This document shows, in pieces, positions 48,860 to 57,048 of a stretch of DNA of 64,000 nucleotides. The stretch covers positions 14,177 through 78,176 of the forward strand of contig CAYSBC010000002.1 in the NCBI GenBank assembly GCA_964429195.1, read 5' to 3'. Every line of letters begins with the position of its first letter. Position 1 is the first letter of the stretch. The translations under genes and the position numbers were made by a program. The notes under the pieces were generated by a model. It did not search any database. It saw only the letters and a program-made list of their open reading frames with translations, and was not told where the DNA came from. This DNA comes from JBBAFM01 sp041655415 (GTDB lineage Bacteria > Bacillota > Clostridia > Peptostreptococcales > JAAYPU01).

Positions 48860-50844
48860 ATTTGATGGCCTAAAACAAAGCCGTCCTTGATTCCATCTAT
48901 AGCTTTTCTTGGTTTGCTCGCATCACCTATAAGATACACTTCAGGAATTTTCTGTTCTAAGTCTTTAAATAACTGGTTTTCAGATTTTGCGCCGATGGCT
49001 ACGGCTACCGTGTCACACCCTATCTTCTCTACCTTGCCATCCTTGCTTTCAATGATGACACCATCATCCTCAATACTCTTGACAGTCGTCAATGTCCTCA
49101 CATCTACGTGGGCTTTTTTTATCTTATCAAGCAAAATCCACTTTGTAGAAGGACCTATATCACGTCCTATGGATTTTTCCATTTCAATAACAACTACATC
49201 TTTTGTACCTTTTGTTGCCAGTTCTACAATTCTTTCCGGTGTTTCGGCTTTATTTAATAAGAGGAATTTGACTGTTTCAGCATCGATTGTACCCATAGCA
49301 GCCAAATAAGATGCTGTTTCTAAGCCTACAGCTCCTCCTCCTATGACAACAATCTTTTGACCCGGAATATATTTTTTATTTAAAATATTCCATGCTGCTG
49401 TAACATGAGGTTTCTCTATACCCGGAATCGATGGAATAATTGGCTCCGCACCAGTAGCTACAATCACCGCATCGGGTTTAAAAGATAATATCTTTTCTAC
49501 AGTAGCTTCCATGTTGAATTCTACGTGAACTCCGGCAGCATAAAGGTTGCATTCCGAATCTTCAACTAAATTCAAAAAATCCTGTCTTCCCGGGGTTGCA
49601 CCGGCTAAAAGGGCTTGACCGCCTAATTCATCGCTTTTTTCCCAAAGAGTGACCTCATGACCTCTTTGGGCTGCTACAATGGCTGCTTCCATCCCGGATA
49701 CGCCTCCACCGATAACCAATACCTTTTTGATTTTCTCTGTATTTTCTAAAGAGTATTCTAATTCTTTACCTGCTCGAGCATTGACTAAGCATTCGGTTTC
49801 CCTGTTCCTAAAAACATTATCAAGGCATCCTTGGTTACAGCCAATACACCTTCTTATTTCGTCCATTCTGTTTTGCGCCGTTTTAACAGGTAGATAAGGA
49901 TCGGCCAAAAGTCCTCTCGCCATGCCAATCATGTCCACACCGCCATTTTGTAAAATCTCTTCCCCATCAAATGGATTATTGATTCTGTTACAGGCGATAA
50001 CCGGAAGATTGGTTGCTTTTCTGATACTTTGTGCTAAATAAACATAGGCTCCATTAGGGACATCCATCGTTATCTGTGGTACTGGAGATTCATGCCATCC
50101 CCCGGTAACGTTGAAAGCATCCACGCCTAATTTCCCTAATTCTTTGACGAGGTCGATTACTTCTTCATTGGGTATACCATTGACCATAAAATCATTGCCT
50201 GAAATCCTGAAGATTATAGGCATACTTCCAACCTTTTCTCGAACCTCATGGAATACTTCTAAACAAAATCGCATGCGATTGGCAAAGGATCCACCGTATT
50301 CATCTGTCCTTTTATTGGTTAAAGGAGATAAAAACTCACTGATGAGATAACCTGCACTTCCAATGATTTCAACAGCATCATAGCCGGCTTTTTTCACTCT
50401 TACAGCTGCTTGACCGAATCGGTCAATGACTTGTTTTATATCGCCAACGCTTAGCTCCTTAGGCTCTTCCCTTGTCAATCCTGAAGCCAAGGACGAAGGG
50501 GCTAAGGATTGAAGTCCTGTTACCGCAGAGGAAGAGTACCTGCCGGGGTGAAATAATTGGGCAGCAATTTTACTTCCGGATTCCTTTACAGCTTGGGTAA
50601 GTTTTTGATGCCCCGGGATATATGCATCTTTACTTAAAGAAAGACTGTCCATATAACCATGTCCGTCAATAGGACAATTCCCCACGATAATAAGGGCTGC
50701 TCCACCCTTTGCTCTTTCCCTGTAAAATTCTACTATCTGATCAGAAACATAGCCTCCTTTACAATAACCTAATTGCATGGGAAGCATCACAATGCGATTC
50801 TTAAGCTCCATATTCGAAATATGAGTAGAAGATAATAATTTCAT
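48856..50844 (-). CDS. NADH:flavin oxidoreductase/2-enoate reductase-type enzyme (OYE-4Fe4S-FAD)
   Basis: This 662-residue enzyme has three parts: an Old Yellow Enzyme FMN barrel (about residues 1-330, with GYMDSLSLSKDAYIPGH, HPGR, and SPLTNKRTDEYGGSFANRMRF), a four-cysteine [4Fe-4S] segment (CIGCNQGCLDN...C, about 338-362) and a FAD/NAD(P) domain with two Rossmann GxGxxG motifs (VLVIGGGVSGMEAA; IVVIGGGAVGLETA). This is the layout of clostridial 2-enoate reductase and 2,4-dienoyl-CoA reductase, which reduce activated C=C bonds. The substrate here is unknown. It is probably monocistronic. It could serve fatty-acid or amino-acid fermentation, perhaps downstream of dehydratase chemistry at 24-31 kb. 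Confidence 0.9.
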   Translation of the reverse strand: MKLLSSTHISNMELKNRIVMLPMQLGYCKGGYVSDQIVEFYRERAKGGAALIIVGNCPIDGHGYMDSLSLSKDAYIPGHQKLTQAVKESGSKIAAQLFHPGRYSSSAVTGLQSLAPSSLASGLTREEPKELSVGDIKQVIDRFGQAAVRVKKAGYDAVEIIGSAGYLISEFLSPLTNKRTDEYGGSFANRMRFCLEVFHEVREKVGSMPIIFRISGNDFMVNGIPNEEVIDLVKELGKLGVDAFNVTGGWHESPVPQITMDVPNGAYVYLAQSIRKATNLPVIACNRINNPFDGEEILQNGGVDMIGMARGLLADPYLPVKTAQNRMDEIRRCIGCNQGCLDNVFRNRETECLVNARAGKELEYSLENTEKIKKVLVIGGGVSGMEAAIVAAQRGHEVTLWEKSDELGGQALLAGATPGRQDFLNLVEDSECNLYAAGVHVEFNMEATVEKILSFKPDAVIVATGAEPIIPSIPGIEKPHVTAAWNILNKKYIPGQKIVVIGGGAVGLETASYLAAMGTIDAETVKFLLLNKAETPERIVELATKGTKDVVVIEMEKSIGRDIGPSTKWILLDKIKKAHVDVRTLTTVKSIEDDGVIIESKDGKVEKIGCDTVAVAIGAKSENQLFKDLEQKIPEVYLIGDASKPRKAIDGIKDGFVLGHQI

Positions 50845-50946
50845 TTTTCCCCTCCTTAAACCGAAAACCGATTCTATTTTAATATATTTTAATCATATCA
50901 TATTTGAACTACCCGAGGTAATAAATATCATGGGTGACTATTAAGA

Positions 50947-51930
50947 CTACAAAACTATCTTTATACCATATCCACAATCCGGACAAACATTATCATGAAT
51001 CATCATCTTGGATGAAAAGCCAGTCCGCTCTATTAAAATTTTCTTACACTGTGGACAGTAAGTCGAATGATTCATATCGACATTGCCTACATACACATAA
51101 TTTAAATACTTTTCGGCAATTTTCTTATCTGCAAGCATCACTTCAATATCTGTAGCCGGTCGATTCATTTTGTATGTTGGAAAATACCTGGATAAATGCA
51201 ATGGAATGTTTTTATCCAGCTCTCCCAAATAGGATGCCACTTTTGCTATCTCTTCCTCCGAGTCGTTGAGCCCATTGACAAGCAAAGTGGTAATTTCCAC
51301 ATGACATCTTTCAAAAGCCTCCTCAATGGTTCTTTTTACGAATTCCAGATGCCCTCCACAAACTTTCTTATAGAAATCCTCTTGAAAAGCCTTTAAATCA
51401 ATGTTCATTGCATCAACGAAAGGTAAGAGTTTTTTTAGGGGCTCTGTCTCTATATAGCCATTGGTGACAAGAACAATGCTAAGATGAGGATATGTTTCTT
51501 TTAATTTTTTTGAAGTGTCAAGAACGTATTCATACCAAATTGAAGGTTCATTATAGGTAAAAGCAATACCTATATTATCATCGAATCTTAAAGCTATTTT
51601 GATGAGCTCTTCAGGAGAAAGATAATTGCTTTCCGGCTGTCCCTGGGCAATAGAATAATTTTGGCAAAAATCACATGTAAAATTGCATCCAAAACTACCT
51701 GCAGATAAGATGTTTTTTGTAGGCTTAAAGTGATAAAGGGGTTTTTTTTCAATAGGATCCATTGCAATCGACGTAATCTCACCGTAATTAATTGTTTTCA
51801 GGCTACCGTTTTTATTGGCCCTGACAGAACAAAGCCCATATTGGTTTTTACCTAGGACGCAGTGATGAGGACATAAAAGGCATCGCAGTTTATCCCTAAA
51901 TTCTTCATAAAACAATGCTTCCACTATCAT
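50947..51930 (-). CDS. amrS: AmmeMemoRadiSam system radical SAM enzyme
   Basis: This 327-residue radical SAM protein has the motif CNFTCDFCQN (CX3CX2C, about residue 83) and an N-terminal cysteine group (LRCLLCPHHCVLGKNQYGLC) resembling pyruvate formate-lyase-activating enzymes. A C-terminal CPQCKKIL...VCPDCGYGI zinc-ribbon-like pair is also present. Together with the adjacent Memo/AMMECR1 fusion it defines the AmmeMemoRadiSam system, widespread in anaerobes and archaea but with no settled function; a modification of a partner protein or tRNA has been suggested. It starts 10 bp after the partner gene. Confidence 0.9.
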   Translation of the reverse strand: MIVEALFYEEFRDKLRCLLCPHHCVLGKNQYGLCSVRANKNGSLKTINYGEITSIAMDPIEKKPLYHFKPTKNILSAGSFGCNFTCDFCQNYSIAQGQPESNYLSPEELIKIALRFDDNIGIAFTYNEPSIWYEYVLDTSKKLKETYPHLSIVLVTNGYIETEPLKKLLPFVDAMNIDLKAFQEDFYKKVCGGHLEFVKRTIEEAFERCHVEITTLLVNGLNDSEEEIAKVASYLGELDKNIPLHLSRYFPTYKMNRPATDIEVMLADKKIAEKYLNYVYVGNVDMNHSTYCPQCKKILIERTGFSSKMMIHDNVCPDCGYGIKIVL

Positions 51931-51940
51931 TCCATCACCC

Positions 51941-53359
51941 TCATTCTGAATCTATTTCTTTATGGCGTATCACTTCAAATTTTTCTATTTTATAATCTGC
52001 ATAAGGCGATATATTTCCCTTTTGAAGTGCAATATCCAGCTGCCTTTCTACGGTATCAACACCCTCTAAATCCGGTAGTAATAGCCCCGATTTTAAACCA
52101 CTTCTTACGATAACGCCATATTTCTTAGGATCCAATTCATCTTTTGAAGCCTTTTCAGGATTTGTAATCACATCCACAGAAAAATCTATACTTGGAAGCT
52201 CTTCTTGGCTAACAGGATCAAATCGTGGATCATGCTCACCTGCTTGAATCGCATTTCGAATAATTTCTTCAGCGATGCTGGCAGTTGTCGGAAATACAGT
52301 TCCAATGCATCCCCGCAATTGCCCTTCCTTCTTAAGGGTCACAAATACACCCCTTTTGTTGCTCTTCATTTCATCGGTTACGTAGGATGGGATTTTCATA
52401 GGCTTCCCATGTTCTAAATAGTGGGTAAGGCTCTCTCGAGCCAGCTTGGCATAAGGATTTTTTGTATTGAGTTTGGCCTTGAATAGCTTTTCATTTTCTT
52501 CTATTAGACGAGCATACATATTCTCCTTACTTTTCTCCAAGGAAAACTTCATCACGGCATATCCGACACCGAAAACCCCCTCATAAGCAAGAAGTTGTCC
52601 GGAAATGGCATAGCCATCCATTGCTCCCAACATGATATAGTAAGATCTGAGTCCGCACTCTCCGGCTTCTTCTATCATAGTTGGGTCCATGTTAAATATG
52701 CCGGCCACATCACCTCGTGTTAATAGAGATACAATCTCATTATCAAATTTCTCACCATAAGGGCTATAGGCATAGGACCCATCTTCAATAAGCCTATGGG
52801 ACAAATCACCACTGGCTATCATAACAGCTTTAACATGGCTATCCTTAACCGCTTTTTGTATGCACATTCCAAATCGATAAAGCTCCATTTTAGATAGCAT
52901 GCCATAGGTAATGTGAACAATCTTAAAGTCTTGGTAATGCTGATAGATAAAATAGAGTGGCACAAGAGCACCGTGATCCAATTCATAGTTTATGCCATAT
53001 TGAGACGCTGAAGCTTTTGTTATTTTGGCAGTTGGAATGCTGTCCTTTTCGGCATACTCAATTATTCTTTGGGTTAAGTTCTTGTCAACATTCAAAGACA
53101 ACTTGACTTGCGGAGCTCTAAATTTGCTAAAGTCTCCAGCTATTTTGCCCCCGGCAGTTAAGGCCACTGCATCGCTGAACACGGGACCATGGGGCGACAC
53201 AATAATAAGAGTATCCGGCTTGATACTCCCTATTTCTTCCCCAATTTCATGGCAGGCATCCGACGTCTTTTTAACTTTCTTTTCTTCGCCCCTTCCTACT
53301 TCATGAACAACAATTGGAGGATGAGGCATCGTATAAAAACCATTTATTTCTCCCATCAT
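51941..53359 (-). CDS. AmmeMemoRadiSam system protein: Memo/LigB-like domain fused to AMMECR1
   Basis: The N-terminal half (about residues 5-270) is an extradiol-dioxygenase-like LigB/Memo fold with metal-binding candidates (TMPHPPIVVHEVGRG, VSPHGP, ASGDLSHRL). The C-terminal half (about 290-470) is AMMECR1 with the hallmark KEGQLRGCIGTV and HDPRFDPVSQEELPSIDFSVDVI. The fusion fits the known co-occurrence of Memo, AMMECR1 and the radical SAM enzyme in one system. Four starts lie in a row (GTG 53365, ATG 53362, 53359, 53356) behind AGAGG; 53359 or 53356 has the best spacing. Function unknown. Confidence 0.9.
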   Translation of the reverse strand: MMGEINGFYTMPHPPIVVHEVGRGEEKKVKKTSDACHEIGEEIGSIKPDTLIIVSPHGPVFSDAVALTAGGKIAGDFSKFRAPQVKLSLNVDKNLTQRIIEYAEKDSIPTAKITKASASQYGINYELDHGALVPLYFIYQHYQDFKIVHITYGMLSKMELYRFGMCIQKAVKDSHVKAVMIASGDLSHRLIEDGSYAYSPYGEKFDNEIVSLLTRGDVAGIFNMDPTMIEEAGECGLRSYYIMLGAMDGYAISGQLLAYEGVFGVGYAVMKFSLEKSKENMYARLIEENEKLFKAKLNTKNPYAKLARESLTHYLEHGKPMKIPSYVTDEMKSNKRGVFVTLKKEGQLRGCIGTVFPTTASIAEEIIRNAIQAGEHDPRFDPVSQEELPSIDFSVDVITNPEKASKDELDPKKYGVIVRSGLKSGLLLPDLEGVDTVERQLDIALQKGNISPYADYKIEKFEVIRHKEIDSE

Positions 53360-53395
53360 CATCACCTCTTTTTATTTTTTTAATCTCTCTTTAAA

Positions 53396-54814
53396 TTAAA
53401 TTATATCCTTATCCTTTTGAATATCAACCTTTTCTCTCGATAGTAATTTTTTCAACTCTAGGTTTTCCATTATTTCTTCTATGGAATGAATACCAAACTG
53501 CTTAAGTATCTTCATCACATTATAGTTATCAAAAGGCGTTAGTATAAAAGACTCCTCCCCAAAATCATTGACATATTTTATGGCCTCTCTCGCACTGATA
53601 TTAGTCCTAGGTCCCCCTACACACCCATCAGGACATCCCATGCCCTCAATAAAGTTAGCATCTACTTTCTTACCCTTTTGTAAATCATCCAGTATGCTCT
53701 TGCACTCTTTAACACCATTTACTTTTTTTGGTTTAAGCTTGATAACCCTCTTAGGCTCTAGCCTATTGACTACCGTTTTAACTGAAAAACTTACACCACC
53801 GGTTCGTGCATATAATCTTCCTCCTAGGGACGCCTGATCTTTGCCATCCTCATGAAGTTGCCCTACGGAAATACCAAGAGCATTAAATACTTCTTTTAAT
53901 TCCCTAAAATTTAAAACATAATCGATGGCACCCAACAGGTCCGGTTCTTTGATCTCTGCTTTTTTTGCAATACAAGGTGCTATAAATACAACCTTGGCAT
54001 CTTTATATAATCTTTTTAAAATTCTACCGGATGCAATCATGGGCGAAACCGAAGGCGACATATATCGATAGACATTCGGGTAGTTTTTTTTAATCATGTT
54101 AAACCATACGGGACAACAGCAGCTTGTTAGAAAAAAATCCTCTTCATTTTTTACTAAATCATTGAACTCAAAGGCTTCTTTTATAGTCAAAACATCTGCA
54201 AACAAAGCAACTTCAATCATGTCTTTAAATCCGATTAACTTCAGTGCTGTCCTTAGCTTACCCATGGTCACATCATTTCCAAATTGACCGACTATAGCAG
54301 GTGCAACCACGGCATAAACAAGTTCATTTTCGGATTTTAGCAGATCAACAAGGGGCATAAACTCAATCTTTTCAGCCAATGCCCCAAAATCACATTCCGC
54401 AGAATAGTTTTCAAAGTCCTGAATATCCTCATCCGTTATAACAGAATTATTTCTTCTATATATTTCTGTGTCATACTTGCTTTCTATTTTACATTCGCAA
54501 TTTTCTTTATGACAAAAGTTGCAGGGACCCTCTATTCTTGCTACCACCGGTTGGCTAACGCAATCACATTTTTTCACTAAGCTAAGTTCATCGCTAAATT
54601 CTTCGGGTCCCTTGGGATTTTGGCCCATAGCTACCCTTATATGATCCTTTATAAAAGGCAAATCGATATCACTAAAGCTATATTTATTCTTTATTTCAAG
54701 AGCAAGTTGCTTGAGATCAGTTACATCGTTTAAGTGGCCATCCCAATATCTCTTCACCAACTCACCAAAAACATACATACGCTTCTCATTAAAACCGATA
54801 TACTTCTCTTCCAA
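53396..54814 (-). CDS. [FeFe]-hydrogenase-like protein with atypical H-cluster motifs
   Basis: This 472-residue protein carries an H-cluster-domain fold from about residue 165. L1 reads TSCCCPVW (229-237; prototype TSCCPxW with one extra residue), L2 APCIAKKAE (279-287; prototype MPCxxKxxE) and L3 EGMGCPDGCVGGP (390-402). These variants resemble the putative sensory or uncharacterised [FeFe] groups more than the productive group A enzymes. No standard ferredoxin motifs precede the domain. Instead there is an unusual cysteine group (Cys83, 85, 98, 101, 106, 108) and a helical N-terminus. No PAS domain or HydEFG maturases are nearby. It may be a sensor or have altered catalysis. Confidence 0.8.
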   Translation of the reverse strand: MEEKYIGFNEKRMYVFGELVKRYWDGHLNDVTDLKQLALEIKNKYSFSDIDLPFIKDHIRVAMGQNPKGPEEFSDELSLVKKCDCVSQPVVARIEGPCNFCHKENCECKIESKYDTEIYRRNNSVITDEDIQDFENYSAECDFGALAEKIEFMPLVDLLKSENELVYAVVAPAIVGQFGNDVTMGKLRTALKLIGFKDMIEVALFADVLTIKEAFEFNDLVKNEEDFFLTSCCCPVWFNMIKKNYPNVYRYMSPSVSPMIASGRILKRLYKDAKVVFIAPCIAKKAEIKEPDLLGAIDYVLNFRELKEVFNALGISVGQLHEDGKDQASLGGRLYARTGGVSFSVKTVVNRLEPKRVIKLKPKKVNGVKECKSILDDLQKGKKVDANFIEGMGCPDGCVGGPRTNISAREAIKYVNDFGEESFILTPFDNYNVMKILKQFGIHSIEEIMENLELKKLLSREKVDIQKDKDII

Positions 54815-54945
54815 GATTACCTCTCCTTATAAAGATTTATTTTTTAAAGCCTTATGCACAATTTCTATAATATTTAATAATATATAGCAGGATTTTATAT
54901 AAAAAATCAATCGCTAGATTATGAACCTGAAGGGGGTGTAATATA

Positions 54946-55059
54946 ATGGCAGACGGAAAATGTGGAATTGGTGGCGCTTATGAAGGAATTGATACAAGTT
55001 TACTTTTCTTCTTCTTACTGTTAGTCATTATTTTCTGCAATTGCGGAAGATTATTCTAA
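54946..55059 (+). CDS. Small hydrophobic YjcZ-like sporulation protein (37 residues)
   Basis: ATG 54946 follows a GGGGGTG box and opens a 37-codon frame: MADGKCGIGGAYEGIDTSLL, then a run of Phe/Leu/Ile/Val and the ending CNCGRLF. The Gly-rich start, GxDTSLLFFFLLLVIIFC-type core and terminal cysteines match the small YjcZ-family/coat-associated proteins of spore formers. A spore-envelope location is inferred. It is divergent from the hydrogenase-like gene and followed by a strong bidirectional terminator. Confidence 0.72.
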   Translation: MADGKCGIGGAYEGIDTSLLFFFLLLVIIFCNCGRLF

Positions 55060-55085
55060 GAGATATTACTTTATCGGATAAAAAC

Positions 55086-55120
55086 AAAGGAATCGCCCTT
55101 ACATAAATGGCGATTCCTTT
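55086..55120. terminator. Bidirectional terminator overlapping the end of the phospholipase-like gene
   Basis: AAAGGAATCGCC (55086-55097) pairs perfectly with GGCGATTCCTTT (55109-55120). It serves the small + strand gene and, with a GTTTTTATCC tail on the minus strand, the convergent gene. The right arm lies inside that gene's last codons. Confidence 0.85.
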
Positions 55121-55854
55121 CCTATGGAGTCCGTGCAAAAAGCATCCTTGCAGAATAATTTAAAGCACCCTGCAGTTGTCCTTTGGGCTAAAGGAAGAAT
55201 GCATTGAGTCATCTCATGAAACCTCTCATTGTTATTTTTTATACTACCCATCTCACAATAAATTTGAATGGCAGTTTTTGCATTATATCTTATGAATTCC
55301 TCTACAGATTCAAGGTAAATTCCGCCCTTTTCCACCCGATATTTTCCCGTATGAAGGTAAGTTTTCTTTATAAAATTTTCATATTGTCTATGGCTGTTAA
55401 ACAGCCTTATATTAGCATGCTGAGGTATTGTCATGTCCTGTACAAGGTGAACTGCCGCACCTAAGTAAAACATAGAGAAATTTTTTTCTCCTTGTTTCCA
55501 GTATTTTAACGCTTTATCATAGTAATTGAGTGCCAATTTTAAAGCATTGGTGTTACCATAAAGTCCTTGATCTTTATAAGGATTAAAAAAATGCCCAGAG
55601 CTTTTTAAATCCTGATCTGCCCATACTGCACCCTTATTGATTTCAATAATATAACTGCATAATAAATTTCGAGCTTCCCCATAGCCGTCATTTTCTAATA
55701 TGCCTAAAGCCTGAATATTAATAAATTTGTGTATTTTACATTCAGTTTTAATCACAATCTTTTTAAATGGATTGATCGCTCTTCCAAAATAATGGAACAA
55801 CCTGCTGTATACCTTTTCTAATTTCGTGTCCAACTTACTCGCCTCGTTACGCAT
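55099..55854 (-). CDS. Zinc-dependent phospholipase C-like protein without signal peptide
   Basis: This 251-residue protein has the alpha-helical zinc phospholipase C fold: IHKFINIQALGIL, then EINKGAVWADQDLKSSGHFFNPYKDQG and LGAAVHLVQDMTIPQHANI, giving the His/Asp/Trp set that holds zinc ions in clostridial alpha-toxin and Bacillus PC-PLC. No signal peptide or C-terminal membrane-binding domain is present, so it is not a secreted toxin. Leaderless relatives occur in spore-forming clostridia, perhaps acting within the mother cell or on membranes at lysis; this is inference. It has its own terminator overlapping the stop codon. Confidence 0.78.
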   Translation of the reverse strand: MRNEASKLDTKLEKVYSRLFHYFGRAINPFKKIVIKTECKIHKFINIQALGILENDGYGEARNLLCSYIIEINKGAVWADQDLKSSGHFFNPYKDQGLYGNTNALKLALNYYDKALKYWKQGEKNFSMFYLGAAVHLVQDMTIPQHANIRLFNSHRQYENFIKKTYLHTGKYRVEKGGIYLESVEEFIRYNAKTAIQIYCEMGSIKNNNERFHEMTQCILPLAQRTTAGCFKLFCKDAFCTDSIGKESPFM

Positions 55855-55980
55855 TTTTCTTATGACTTTTACATTTTTTTAGTCTACCCATCCCTCTTAA
55901 AAAATATAACTAAAAATAAAGTGCTATTTTTATTCAAAATATTCTTATTCATTGGTATAATGATATTTGTTTCAAACATT
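55855..55980. other. AT-rich intergenic stretch upstream of the phospholipase-like gene
   Basis: No coding frame or clear promoter was found. Together with the structured repeat that follows it makes a 435-bp gene-free interval. Confidence 0.5.
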
Positions 55981-56276
55981 CGCCATCAATTTGCCCCCTG
56001 CAAATTGGGCGAGCTGATAGCAGTAGAAATCTACAAATCAAAGATTTGTGATTTCCTTGCCCTTTTGCCCCAAGCTTTGCTTGGCTAGGCAAAATGGACA
56101 GCGTAGCAGGCTATTGCCTGCGTAGGAGCTCGAAAGGAGCGTTGCATAAGTTACGCACCTAACCACATTTGTGGATAAATGTTGGTAGGTGCTATACAGA
56201 AATTCACCAGGTTTACCTGGGTTGAATTTTTCAGTTACGCCATCAATTTGCCCCCTGCAAATTGGGCGAGCTGATA
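55981..56276. repeat. Structured repeat element of about 296 bp with 39-bp direct repeats at its ends
   Basis: An identical 39-bp word (CGCCATCAATTTGCC ... GAGCTGATA) stands at 55981-56019 and 56238-56276. Seven hairpins fill the element: CAATTTGC/GCAAATTG, GTAGA/TCTAC, ACAAATC/GATTTGT, TTTTGCC-CCAAGC/GCTTGG-GGCAAAA (56063-56094), GCAGGC/GCCTGC, GCACCTA.../...TAGGTGC (56154-56191) and AATTCA-CCAGGT/ACCTGG-TTGAATT (56200-56227). A 27-bp part (56019-56045) recurs at 62107. There is no reading frame and no transposase. It lies directly before pgeF, whose ribosome site follows the right direct repeat. Confidence 0.75.
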
Positions 56277-56289
56277 AGGTGGGAAAATT

Positions 56290-57048
56290 ATGAGAACAAA
56301 AATTTATCTTGATAATGAAGAATTCCTGACCGGGATTACCCTAAAAGATGCTCAAGAGGCAGAAAACAACAACATGGCTCTTCATGCTTGCCTTCATGAA
56401 AAGGATATCGTCAAAAATCGAGAGATTTTTGCTTCTTCCTTAGGTCTTAGCTTAAATCATCTTGTTTGTCTGCAGCAAACACATAGCTCCAATTTCTATA
56501 AAGTGGAACTCACAGATAAGGGTCGGGGAGCCCATAACATGGCTACCGCCATACAGAATACAGATGCTGCCTACACCTACGAACCCAACCTTTTATTATG
56601 CTGTTTTACTGCTGATTGTGTCCCCCTGACCTTTTATAATAAAACTACCAGTCTTATAGGAGTTATCCACTCCGGGTGGCAGGGAACAGTGAAAGAAATT
56701 ACTAGGAAAGTCTTTTCCTACTTGATTAATTATGAAAATTGCCCTCCCGAAGATTTTTATATCTACATTGGCAGGGCTCTTAGTCAAGAAAAATTTGAAG
56801 TCGATGAAGATGTTGCTATGCAGTACAAAGCACTAGGCTACGGTCAAGAATGGATAACCTATAGCTCCTTAAAAAAGAAATATCTTATTGATAACCAACA
56901 GGTGGTCATAAAACAATGTGAGCTTACAGGTATACCCTTCCATCAAATTATAACGGATACAACCTGCACATTGAAAGATAAAGAGAGTTTCTCCTACCGT
57001 CAAGATAAAAGCTGTGGACGACATTTAAGCTTTATCATGAAGAAGTAG
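56290..57048 (+). CDS. pgeF: Peptidoglycan editing factor PgeF (YfiH/LACC1 laccase-domain family)
   Basis: This 252-residue protein has the YfiH metal/active-site motifs: LQQTHSSNFY (His), LCCFTADCVPLTFY (Cys) and GVIHSGWQGTVKEITRKV (His). E. coli PgeF corrects peptidoglycan precursors by removing L-Ser in place of L-Ala; other members act on nucleosides. Motifs are intact although overall sequence is divergent, with a long helical insertion after the N-terminus. AAGGTGGG lies seven bases before ATG 56290 and follows directly on the structured repeat. The 3' end overlaps the convergent natB-like gene by 24 bp. Confidence 0.9.
   Translation: MRTKIYLDNEEFLTGITLKDAQEAENNNMALHACLHEKDIVKNREIFASSLGLSLNHLVCLQQTHSSNFYKVELTDKGRGAHNMATAIQNTDAAYTYEPNLLLCCFTADCVPLTFYNKTTSLIGVIHSGWQGTVKEITRKVFSYLINYENCPPEDFYIYIGRALSQEKFEVDEDVAMQYKALGYGQEWITYSSLKKKYLIDNQQVVIKQCELTGIPFHQIITDTTCTLKDKESFSYRQDKSCGRHLSFIMKK

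Noticed and set aside
56019..56045. Resemblance of GTAGAAATCTAC to Cas12a-type CRISPR repeat stems
   Set aside because: No array of regularly spaced repeats and no cas genes; the word is one hairpin in a larger structured repeat.
55981..56276. Possible riboswitch or group I/II intron
   Set aside because: No conserved core of any riboswitch or intron that I know could be traced, and the 39-bp direct repeats fit a repeat element better.
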